From Podocnemis expansa (taxonomy: Eukaryota; Chordata; Testudines; Podocnemididae), in the NCBI GenBank assembly GCA_007922195.1, contig ML681994.1, forward strand, positions 50,072,018 through 50,136,017: DNA of 64,000 bases, in the 5' to 3' direction. Below the pieces are notes generated by a model that was not told where the DNA came from, did no database searches, and saw only the letters and a program-made list of their open reading frames with translations. Shown here piece by piece: positions 1 through 60,420 of this stretch. The position numbers and the translations under genes were made by a program. Position 1 is the stretch's first letter, and the number at the start of each line of letters is the position of its first letter.

Positions 1-160
1 GGTGCCCGGGCATGCGGCCCCCTATTAGTACATCAGGCACGAACATGAACTAAGCATTGTTAGTTCAAACTAAAAACTTCACGGTTAGTTCAAACTAAGC
101 TCAAACTTCTTAGTTCAGACTAGCAAGTCCGAACTAAGTTTGCCAGATGTAGACATAGCC
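1..160. repeat. Harbinger-like MITE, right part, cut by window edge
   Basis: Repeated TTAGTTCAAACTAA-type palindromic units end in GATGTAGACATAGCC followed by TTA. The same unit and the same end sequence appear in the element at 17801-18225. The left half lies outside the window. Confidence 0.6.
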
Positions 161-526
161 TTAGACTGCATGTATACATACAGCAGGACTTCGAGTATGA
201 GATTTTTTTTTTCACTAAACCCAAATACACATTCTCAGTAGATAGCATGGATAGGACCTCTGTCTACTCTGTTAGGTGCTTAAAGGCCAGGAAATAGTTA
301 ATTCTACTTTACCAAGCCATAGCTCACACATTATGAACATTGAAACTGTAGAGTCAGCTTCCCATGAGAAACAGAGATACAATTCAGTGTCATCAATCTA
401 TCAATGTTATTGTAGCTTGATGCATATTAGAGCCCCTAGTGACTCTATTTTAAATAATGAACGAGCAAAAAGATGCAACTGTCTTTAAATCATGATTTAA
501 TTATTATTATGCTGATGTTTTTGTAG

Positions 527-50459
<49,933 letters not shown>

Positions 50460-50675
50460 AACTGAATAATATATAGAATGTCAAAAACAATCCCCCCAAT
50501 CACTCCAAATGACAAGTACACTGAAGATTTATTCTTGATATATTTTTAATGAATGTTTCAAATTTGTTTCAATAGTCTGAAAATATGAGGGTAAATTTTC
50601 AGAATGGTATGTAAGTTATATCTACAGCTCCATTTGAACTATGCTAAAATATCTTCTATGTAAATTTTGTGTTTT

Positions 50676-50681
50676 AATAAA
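50676..50681 (+). promoter_or_regulatory. AATAAA polyadenylation signal of CAPS2
   Basis: The first AATAAA after the stop codon, 217 bases downstream, followed by a T-rich/GT-containing stretch. It predicts a short 3' UTR of about 240 nt. Confidence 0.65.
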
Positions 50682-50699
50682 ACTGTAAAATTTGTAGTA

Positions 50700-51735
50700 G
50701 CTTTATGCGCTTCCATCTGGCAGTAGGATCTCTTCTCATATTAAAATACTGTAGCGTATTTTAAAAACAGGTGAAAGGATGCATGCGCAAAAGAACTTTT
50801 TATGCAGTATAAGTACCAGTTGTATGATGTATTGTTGAGAAGCTTTAGGTTTTACTATATGTAATATAAATGAACATTGCACTTTTTCTCTAGAATGTGT
50901 TGCTTACAGAAGAGAACATTTGTTTTACGAAATGTGTAGAGCCAGATTCTGCTTGGCTCTTACAAGGTGAGAATGATGCAAACAATCCCCCTTATCTCTG
51001 CCCAGAGTTAGGATAAGATCCACAATATGAGAATGCATAGGAAATTAAGAACAGTGCATATCTACTTAACGTTCTAACTTTTAGAGCAAAATATAGCCTA
51101 TTCTGAATACATTTACTGATTTTTCGCAGGCACGCAAAATGACCCACAGATTCTCCAAAGACTTTAATGAGATGCTTTTGACTAGAGTCTCTATTTAAAA
51201 TGTGTACGTGCCCTTTGGTTGCAGAAATGTTTTCCAGGGCTGTAACATACATCAGGACTTACAGCCTTTTGCTGAATTGTTTTTTTCAAAGATAATAGAT
51301 TTACTCTTTCTAGATGCATGACTTATATATATTGTGCGGCTATGATCATTATTTTTGGTTGAACCTTAAACTTGTTAGTCCAAACTGAGAGATTGGTTGG
51401 TTTGTTTGTTTTTTAAACATTTCTAAGAAAGCAGCACTCACAACTACAAAAAATTAAAGTACTATTATTCTCTCTGCTGAAATGCTCCTTACTAGTGTAA
51501 ATATTTAATCAGTTTTGACTTTTAATAAAGTATATTTTGTGAATCCTGAAAGATTCATTGTATTAAGAAATGGAAAATTCCTTACTGATTTTTTTTCTAA
51601 TTTTTTGTAATAGTCTTGGTGAAAGACACCGTTAATGCTAGGGCTAATTTAGACTAAGACCATATTTTGAATCTTGTGCTGTTTAAAAATGTAGTTTGTT
51701 CATACTTGTCTGACTGCATTGATCTATCTTGTGTT
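50700..51735. other. Downstream of CAPS2, nothing recognised
   Basis: AT-rich sequence that could be an extended 3' UTR if the AATAAA at 51524 is used. Confidence 0.4.
51524..51529 (+). promoter_or_regulatory. Possible distal polyadenylation signal
   Basis: TTTTAATAAAGTATATTTTGTG lies about 1.07 kb after the CAPS2 stop, with a T/GT-rich tract downstream. It could define a longer 3' UTR. There is no other evidence. Confidence 0.3.
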
Positions 51736-51743
51736 CTGTGGAT

Positions 51744-52656
51744 CAGTGGTTCCCAACCTGTGGGCCCACGGGCCTTTTCCAGGGGGTCCGCGGCACTGCT
51801 CTCCCCGGGGTCAGAGCCCAGTTGTGGCCCTGATGCTCCCACCAGGGCTGGATCTCAGCAGGGGCGGGGGCCGCAGAGGGCAGGACTCTGTCGCTGCTTG
51901 CCCGTTGCCAAAGCTGGCAGCGGCACGGCTTGCCTGCAGTGCAGGGGCTGCCTGCCCCCACTTTGCTGTAGGGGCTGGCTGGGAGCCATGGCCGCTGCTG
52001 TCCCTGCACTCTGGCAGGGCAGTGGAGTTGCAGGCAGCTCCCGGGTAGGGACAGTGAGCTATTGCCATGCGCTGCAGCCACCGTGGCCTCATTCTCCAGC
52101 CAGGAGTGGGGGCTGCCGCAGCCATGGCCCCGTGCCTGGGGGGACCCCACTCCCCAGCAAAGGTATGGTGCTGGAGGCAGCTCCCAGGCAGGGGGCCATG
52201 GCCATGGCAGGCTGCACTCCTGGTAGGAGAATGGGGCTGTGGTGGCCGCAGCGCATGGCTATGGCTCACTGTCCCTGCCTGGGAGCTGCCTGCGGCCCCA
52301 TTCCCTTGCTAGGAGCGGGGTCCCCCTCGGGTAGGGGGCCATGGCCCCAGCAGCCCCCAATCCTGGCAGGAGAATTGGGCCATGGCGGCTGCAGCACATG
52401 GCAATGGCTCACTGTCCCTATCCAGGAGCCACTGCAGCCCCATTCCCCTGCCCAAGCACAGGGGCTGCTGCGGCCATGGCCCTCGGCCGGAGGGGACCCT
52501 GCTCCCCATTAGGAGAGTGGTACAGGCCACAGTCTGACCCCCTGCAGGCCAGATTCTGCTGCAGCATGCCACCGCTCCGCGGCAGCGCACAGGGGTCCCT
52601 AAAACCTTTTTTTTCTCCCTTGGGGTCCTCAGCCTTACAGAGGTTGGGAACCCCTG
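51744..52656. mobile_element. hAT-like element, 913 bp, GC-rich, perfect 8-bp duplication
   Basis: CAGTGGTTCCCAACCTGTGGG and GAGGTTGGGAACCCCTG ends; CTGTGGAT is repeated exactly at 51736-51743 and 52657-52664. The interior has imperfect direct and inverted copies of ATGGCTCACTGTCCCT and of a GGCCATGGCC-rich unit. Long ORFs on both strands (up to 281 codons) are an effect of low stop frequency in GC-rich DNA, not a gene. Confidence 0.9.
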
Positions 52657-52664
52657 CTGTGGAT

Positions 52665-54530
52665 AACAGAAGTTTCCTCTGTCAGACAAAACTTGTTGCT
52701 CACAGGAATTGGAAGACATTGAAGTTTGTTGGGCTTTAGTGAATCTTTTAGGCTGTCTTAGTCTACATATATTACCTTTTCCTTTACCTATTTTTTTAAA
52801 CTCATGCTCATTTGCCTTCTAATTATTTGTTCTTGTAGCCCTTACTCATTGTTAACATCTCTTCTAGCTATATTTACTATTTTTGTGTTTAACTTTCTGG
52901 TTTAAGATTTTACGTACTGCTTCTGATTTTTATTTGAACCATTTTCTATTTAACCATATCTTATGTAGTTTTTTTCCCCCTTATAACTCGTATGTAATTT
53001 TCCTCCAACTCCATTTATTTCCCCTCTCTAATAAAGAAGTCCCTTTTCTTTTCATATTACCTGTTGTTATCCTGTGATAATTTACCCATCACTCTAGCTC
53101 CTTCCCTAAAATGCCCAAATGAGGGATTATCTCTGTTCTCTGGGCCACTGTAAGCCTGTATCGATGTCTTCTATTAAGGAAAGAAAAGTTCCATGAATAC
53201 TTGCACTGATATCAGAATTTTACTGGGTTGATTAAAAAGTACACTTCACACTTGCTGGAACCTACCCTTTTTGGGGAGATTTTGAAGACTATCTGGGATA
53301 CAATTTTTGTTTTTGGGAAAAAGAGAGGGACTCTGATAGCCTTGATGCATGTCATGGGTATGTCTCTTAGAAGTTTTATACATGCATCAAAATGCAATTT
53401 TTATTGACCTGTTAGAGAAATCATCTGCCCCATTAAACTCACTGACATCATTGGAGTTACAACAGATGCACATATTCATCCCACTGTATGTGTCAGTGAT
53501 TAGGAAATGAAATATGGCACTACCATCTAAAGGTAGTAAGCCCAAAATGGTCTTCCTGGTAAAGAGCACAATGCTAGAAAGCCAACACAGAAATGAATAT
53601 CAGCCAGTTTACAGAAGAAAGAAATTTTATTTCTTGCAGTGATTTTCCTGTGTATCTAAATGAACCAAATTGGTAAAACGTGTAAATGTAAAAACATGTA
53701 AACCAAATTGCTAAACATATAAAAATATGTATTGACAAAATTGTCTTCTCATAGTAAAAGCACTTGGGAATATTTTGCAAGGAAATCTCCATGATGGCTT
53801 CGCCTCATCATCCTGTGCCCACATGGGATGGCAGGTATTGTTCCCGGAAACCTGCCTGCTGCTTGGTGAATCCCTGATATGACAGCTATCTGTACAGAGG
53901 CCCTATGGCTCATGTCTCTTGCAATTTATGTCTTTGTCTTGCTCTTGTCAGTGTCTGCTCCTTGTCACATAAATGTGACACTCAAAAGATGAATATAATT
54001 CCACATTTTTCTTCTTGGGATCCTGAAGCTACATTCTCCTTGACAGAGTCATCCATCATAACTACTAAGGGTCAAATATTAAGAAGTATTTGGGCACTTA
54101 AAGGTTCTAATTGTCCCCTAGTGGAATCTTCAGAAGTTCCATAATGCTTGGGAGTAAGGTGCCTAAGCTCTTGAAGATCTCATTTGGTTCCTGTTCAAAT
54201 CTTTAGGCTCCTAAGTACTTTTAAAATGTGACCCTAAGACACTGGAGAGTCAAATCTCCCAATCAAATGTTATGTTGCAAGTCTGAAAGACTCAAGAGTC
54301 TACCATTCTATGCTACTTTATGGTTTCAAAAAATTCAATTATACATCAAACCTGGTTGTCCCTGTCCTCAAATGAAATGACCAGCCCAGTTTGTGAGGTG
54401 TTTGGGCTTTTGCTTTTCTTAGCATCTTCTCAGATGTTTCAATGCTCTAGTTTGGTGTGTCCTGACATCTTCATATTTTATTTACTTGAAACGTAAACAT
54501 AGCTTTCTGGCTATAGAGTTGTCTAGTGTA
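52665..54530. other. Intergenic sequence, nothing recognised
   Basis: AT-rich; no repeat or gene assigned. Confidence 0.4.
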
Positions 54531-54589
54531 AGGAATCAGGGCATAGGCATTCTGATCTAATGATGACTGTTGGGATGACATTACGGCGT

Positions 54590-54790
54590 CAAGGGGCAGC
54601 TATGACGGGGTGGTTGGCAAGCAGGGATCAGTGTAGTTGAGAGAGCCTAAATCAGTAGGCAAGGTCAGAGGCAAGTCCAGAAGTAGCCACTAGGGTCAGA
54701 AGGCAAGAGTCCAGGTTGAAGTCAGGCTGGGCTCAGAGACCAAAGATCAGTGAACAAAACAAAATGAGATGAAATCTAGAGCTGCAGCAA
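54590..54790. repeat. Degenerate AGGCAAGTCCAG-type reiteration
   Basis: Words such as GGCAAGGTCAGAGGCAAGTCCAG, GGTCAGAAGGCAAGAGTCCAGG and GAAGTCAGGCTGGG recur at short intervals, suggesting an old minisatellite or retrotransposon leader. Confidence 0.35.
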
Positions 54791-55239
54791 GCTAGAAGTC
54801 TGGGTGTTTGCCCAGACCACTTCCTGAAATAGTAAGTGTAGGGCAATCAGATGGTTGTGGGGTGCTGTCACTTTGGGCAATACGTTCTGGGGTGCCTAAT
54901 CTTCAAAGTCATCCTTAGATGTGTCTCTGTGTGCCTTCCTGGTGGTGATATGAGAATGTCAGCAGTCCCAGACTCCACCAATCCAGGTCTTGTAACCCAC
55001 AGAGCCTTGCATCTAGTTGCTGGTTGAGGCATGGCTCTTTATGTTTGTCTTCATGCTGTGTGTTGTCAGAAATGACTGAATCTTTTTCTCTAGAGGATGA
55101 CAAAAGGGGGGGGGGGAGGAGTTTAGGGTAAGTGCTGACAGTGGAAAATCAAGCAGGAGACCTGCTAAAGCTGCAGTAGGAAAGTGGCAGAGCCCTGCCT
55201 CAGTGCAGTAATGGAGCCTAGAGCACAAATGGCTTTGTT

Positions 55240-55620
55240 AGAGAAATTTAATTCTTTGAGTGCTGGTCCCTGTGTGGATTCCACATGTGGGTGCATAAAG
55301 CTGTTTGAAGTAATATCTGTCGACTCATGTTGTCCTCAATGTTGCCAGGAGAATCACTTCCATTAGCTTGGTTGGTAACTTCACTAAAACATTACCGTGT
55401 GCCAGTGGACCAGGTTAGGTGCAGATAAACCCTAACTGACTTTCCCAAAATCATACAAGGAACCTGTGGTGAAGTAGCTTGTGCTTTAGTCAGGTGGTGT
55501 GTCCAAGGTCTTATGAGGCTGTATGTGTTAGTGCCCCTCCAGTTCCCTCTTACCACTTCATGTCCAGAGTCAGAACCACTTTGTTCATTTGAACTGCATA
55601 GTTTTGATTTTTTAATTCGT
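55240..55620 (+). repeat. Retrotransposon leader-like fragment
   Basis: TTCTTTGAGTGCTGGTCCCTGTGTGGATTCCACATGTGGGTG, GTTCCCTCTTACCACTTCATGTCCAGAGTCAGAACC and TTCATTTGAACTGCATAG follow the same order as in 34160-34460, so both come from one family. Confidence 0.5.
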
Positions 55621-55781
55621 TGTAGGTAGTTATTTGTAGTTGATACTTAGTAGTCAGTAGTTTATAGTATAGTTAGCTTTCTCTGGCTTTACCCTGTGCA
55701 GGGCATCCCACCCACTGTGGGGGACTATATCCTAACAAGCTGATTTTAAGAACTCTGCTTTGTGCCTGCACTCCTCAGTCA

Positions 55782-56393
55782 GTGATGAGCACCCATGTTG
55801 TTGAAACCCATGTTGTCTCGTTTTGGTCCATCTGCCGCTCCTTTTCGCTACAGACCCATGAGTGTGGAGAACTCTGGTTCCGTAAGCAACCTGTGGAAGA
55901 GGCAATGTGCTGGTGTGATGTGCTGCATGCCCCACCATCCTGTAATGTGATCTGTGTATCTGCTGTTCGCCCTTGCAACATATTTGTGTGGTTTAATGCA
56001 AAGTGTATCGTGGTGTTTTTTGAATGCTCATGGCATGCCCTGCCTTATTGTTATAGCATCATACTTCCTGTGGCATCATGTTTGTGTACAGATATGAAGT
56101 GTGCCCCCAAGTGCATTTCACATGGCTCAAGTGGGGGTTGGCAGGAAATGGAGCTGTGCCTGTATGTGCCCTGTGAAGGTATGCATAACAAAGACAGTGC
56201 AAATAAGTGTCTTGGAGAGAGAGAGAAAAAGATGCACTTTAAACTGAGAAGCGGCTTTTTTCTCTGGACTTCATCCTGCAAAGAACCTAAAAGAATTATA
56301 CCTATCCACAGGGCCAGGAAGATGTGGCTGCAAAACCCGCAGCAGCCAAAGCATGTGGGTAAGCTAGCAATGGACTGTAACAGTGATCTTTAG
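55782..56393 (+). CDS. Unassigned 203-codon ORF
   Basis: Longest ORF downstream of CAPS2 outside GC-rich repeats. It is Cys- and Trp-rich (for example EAMCWCDVLHAPPSCNVICV) and has a basic C-terminus (KEPKRIIPIHRARKMW). I recognise no domain. It lies after a retrotransposon leader-like fragment and before an AATAAA at about 56486, so it may be part of a mobile element or chance. Treat it as hypothetical. Confidence 0.25.
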   Translation: MMSTHVVETHVVSFWSICRSFSLQTHECGELWFRKQPVEEAMCWCDVLHAPPSCNVICVSAVRPCNIFVWFNAKCIVVFFECSWHALPYCYSIILPVASCLCTDMKCAPKCISHGSSGGWQEMELCLYVPCEGMHNKDSANKCLGEREKKMHFKLRSGFFLWTSSCKEPKRIIPIHRARKMWLQNPQQPKHVGKLAMDCNSDL

Positions 56394-56639
56394 TTTAGCA
56401 TTATTGTTTGATTGTGATGAACTCCTTGATTATCTGATTTTTGCATTGGTTTGCTATATACTCAATTAAAATTGTGTCTTAATCAATAAACTTTGTTTTA
56501 TCTAACATAGTATGGATTTTGGAAAGGGTGAAAGTGTGAGCTCCTGACTTAGGGCAAAGGTGAATGCATATCAGTTTCTTTGTTAAACTGATGACCCAGA
56601 ATAAATGAGCTTTCAATGATCACCAAGGGTACTGATCCC

Positions 56640-57349
56640 TGCAAGATGGAAGTTTCTGGGTTTGCATCTGAGGGCAGGGCTGCATGCAGGAGGACCGCCC
56701 AATGAGTGGCTAGTGTCAGTGCACTTCTACTGCTTAGGACTGATTACATGCAGGACGCTGGTGTGAGCTGATCCAGGTGTGGGGGTTCGCCTAGCAAGGG
56801 TGGGTAAGTCGGGACCCATGAGTGGGCAGGTGGGGAGGCACAGTGGTACACCAGACCAGATTGCTGGAGGGGAACATCACATATGGATGCTTGAGTGTGG
56901 CACTTGTGGAACCACCAGAGCATCCAGCCTCATTTTTGGCAAGTGCTTTTCCTGCCAGATCAGTACAAGCAGCACCAGCAAAAGCCCACCATGCTCATAA
57001 GAAGTACAGCCATGGGCATAAGGGGTGGGTCCCTGAGAGAGACCACCCCTAAACGCAGTATTTCTCATTGATCCTGGCATGGCACAGGGAGGCAGCCTTG
57101 TATTTATCTTGCTGCTCTCCCTCCCACGCAAGAGTAAGCATTGCTGAAACCAGCTGGTGCCATCTTCAGCTTCGGTCATTTGACTTCCACCTTCGCTTCT
57201 GGCTCCATTCACACCACTGTGCCCCCAATCCCATCCTTTCTGCTATAGTCTCTGCCTCTTTTGGTTAGTGGTGCCGGGGTGGAGTGTTGACCCACAGAGC
57301 CTTATAAAACTTCGGACGCATCATGTGGCCAAGGCACACACAGGTTGAT
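56640..57349. other. Intergenic sequence, nothing recognised
   Basis: Moderately GC-rich with several short ORFs; no family assigned. Confidence 0.35.
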
Positions 57350-59650
57350 GGATGCTACTTCAAACAGTTCCAGTGCATGGTGTGAATGCGCATCCACATT
57401 TGAAATTCAGATAGGTCTAAATGTCTTGAAAAACCTCCAGTTACCATGAGTAACCTCCACTTTTGGGTGCTTAAGCAGCTGGCTTTGCTGGATCCGTAGA
57501 TTTGAATGTTTCTGGATTGCTCATTGTATAACAGAAAGCACAAGAATATTGGGCAAATGCTGTGACTTTCATTACTGCAGTTCACAGACTTAATGAACAT
57601 TGCAGATAAGAACCTTAAGAGCTGTTGGTATAAGACAGACCAGTTTATCAGCACAGCTCCAGGGACACCCAGATCTCATACTAGCAAAAACTACAGCTGA
57701 ACATGGGAATGCAAGAAACCATGAGGGAACAGCAATGTGACTTACATGCTAGCCACATAGGGAAGACTGTATCAGATACTATTGATACAGTAAAGAGAAG
57801 GCACAAATGTGAAAGGACCAGTGAAGCCAAATTTATAACACAAGAAAAGTGCACAGCCAATGAGTGGGAGAGCAAATAAACTTTAATAAGACAGAAATGT
57901 GCTGGAAAGGAGGGCAAGATACTGGCCACAGCTGACAACAGTGTCCAGGAAAAAAGAGAATGTAAGAGATGGCACAAAGGGGAGCATTTTGCAACATCGT
58001 GCAGGTCACCAGATGAAGTGGACACAATCCAAGAGGGAATCTTATCATTATATGACAGTGAGGCCATACTTCTAATGACTGTCTTCAATAGTAGTTACAA
58101 CAGCTTGGTACACAAACATGAATCTAAGCTGTCAAAGCCTTAAATTTTAAACTGATAGTGGGGCAGCAGTCACTGCAGTTTGAAAAAATGTTATAATCAA
58201 TCATGGATGGAGATCTGCAAAGACCAAGTAAATTTTATGTTAGTCTACTAACAGTACATTAGATCTTTGTAACCTGTTCCTTGAAAAACTGGAGAAAGGA
58301 GGAAAAGCTTTTTATCAAATAATATATATGTAATACAAAGACTGACATTTAAGGTTTCCTACAATACAAGGATTACAGAAGACAAACTGGAATTCATTAA
58401 TGGCAGAAAGCAGAGTATACAAAAGACATATCTACATGTCTTCACAGGGCTTGGAAACCTATCAGGGAAGCAGAAAATAAAGCTAGGGCCATCATTGATT
58501 TTCTTTGCACTCACAGCCCCATCCCTATACCCTCATTAGTGAATTTCAGAAAAGAAGTAAAGTGAATGAAAGATACAGGGGTTATTTCTCAGATAGAAGA
58601 ACATGGTGTAGTACCATACCCTAAGAGCAAAATCCAGATATGTGTGAGTCTCAAACAATGTAATAAATGTGTGTGCAGAGAAGGACACGTGATTCCCACA
58701 GTTGACTAGACATTACAGCCCAGTTTTCAGAAATCAAAAGTCTTTTCAGATTTAGATGCCACTTCAGCCTTCTGGCAAATTCCCCTTGTTACATTCATTA
58801 CCCTGTTAGGAAGGTATTATTTCAATCATCTTCCATGTGGCATGTCTTCAGCATCAGAACATTTCCAAAAGAGAATCTTTCAGATTGTAATGTATCGGGT
58901 TTGCCTGGCATCCTTTTTGTCATGTAGATGATGTGCTGGTATGTAGCAAAGAGAAAAAGGAACATGATGAGAGTCTACGTGCAATTTTGAAATGCTTGAC
59001 AAGCCAGCCTAACGTCCTTTGGTGAAATTCTTACCAAAGTTAACTTGTGTAACAAAATCCATAAGGCAGCTCCTTAATGGTCACAATATTGCAACAATAC
59101 ACATTTAATAAAATAAAACAATTATTGACATCTCCACCTATTTTCGCAAAATATTTGGTAAACTGTCCAATCACAGTAATGGCAGATGCATCTTCCTGTG
59201 GGTTTGGAGCAACTCGCACACTAGACCAGATAGGAGATTACAGACCTGTTGCAGTGATATCAAGAAACCATGTGGAACCTGAGCAGTGGTATGCTTAAGT
59301 GGAAAAGGAAATTCTAACAATCACTTGGGCTTGGAATGACTCATCTGTGCATATCTGTTTGACTTGAATATTTAACTAGACAGACCACAACCCCTTACTG
59401 GCATTATTGAATTCAATATCCTTCAATCTAGGATTCAGAGATTTCAACTGTGGCGGATGCAGTTTTCTTTCAGTTTTGAACAAGTACCTGGGTATGGACT
59501 TATAGCTGTGGACATTCCATCTAGAGTTCCAGTTGAGCAGCTACCGATGGAAGAAGAAAAGGCTTTGGAGACAGAGTCATAGTTTATGTTGACCTTGTTT
59601 TGGCAGCAATTCATATCTGCCAGCCAACTTCAGCAAGTAAAGAGATGAAC
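57350..59650 (+). pseudogene. Ty3/gypsy-type retrotransposon remnant (gag-PR-RT-RNase H)
   Basis: Motifs appear in gypsy order. A gag-like WIRRFECF is at 57488. A zinc knuckle at 57961-58002 has Trp where the second Cys is expected (C-x2-W-x4-H-x4-C). A protease-like D-S-G-A-A-V lies at 58154-58171. RT motifs are VFSDLDATSAFWQIPL near 58740, HLPCGMSSASEHFQKRIFQI near 58830 and HVDDVLVCSKEKKEHDES at 58921. RNase H follows with MADASSCGFGA near 59180 and TDHNPLLALLNS near 59380. No integrase or LTRs are recognised. Stops and shifts throughout show it is dead. Confidence 0.75.
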
Positions 59651-60420
59651 AATTAAAGGATGAGGCTTGCCAGAAACTGATTCAACTCTTTAAAAATGGG
59701 TGGGATTGAAGGCATTTTGCACTTTTGCTGGGGACTTTTCACCTGCTCTCTGGTAGTGGCAGAACTTCTAAAATCTTCATTAGCATGATGTCTTTCTGAC
59801 TGCATCAGCTCTACACCTCTATAACAGCCCCATCTTAGCACATGAGACATATTAGGATTGGCATACAGTTCCTTTTAATATAACATTAGTTTCACTTGGC
59901 AGAGGTTTGAAAGATGTCCTCCCAACCTCTGCCCCGTGCCCATTTTGTTTGGTGATGTTTCTCACTGCTGTAGCTTTGTTTTGAAGTGGACTGAAACTGC
60001 TTGACAGATTCAAAACTGTAAACTTGGGACTGTTCCATTTTCCCCTGAAAAAGCCTGGGTTTATTCCCCTTATCTTGTTGCTGTATTCTGTTTGGAGGGA
60101 GAAAAAAATGCTAGCCAATCCCTCTGTCCCCTTTCACATCTGATATCCTTTTTGGGAGGAGAGGTGTTTTGACCACTTGTGCCCTCCCCCCCCCCTTTTT
60201 GGCCCCATTAGAGATAGTGGTTGGCCTGTTCCCCATATCTTCTGCCTTTGAGAATCTTGGCCAATTTCTCTTAAGATGTTGAAACTTCACTGTGCCACTC
60301 CAGACTGCATCACACATCAATTATGGAAACATCAATCTATTGCAGATGAATACGAGTTAAAACAAGTGGAAGCAAGAAAAGCTGACTGAGACGCATGTCC
60401 TATAGCAATATATCTTTTTG
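59651..60420. other. Possible continuation of the gypsy remnant, unassigned
   Basis: GATGAACAATTAAAGGATGAGGCTTGCCAG at 59645 could be the pol segment after RNase H, but the next 600 bases have no coding resemblance. Confidence 0.25.

Noticed and set aside
276..488. Possible upstream CAPS2 exon with a Met start
   Set aside because: The ORF ends in a stop before the 527 exon, shows no donor site in phase and no resemblance to the rest of the protein.
51667..52739. Long overlapping ORFs on both strands (up to 281 codons)
   Set aside because: They lie inside the GC-rich hAT element, run in several frames at once and have low-complexity Gly/Pro/Ala/Trp composition, as expected from few stop codons.
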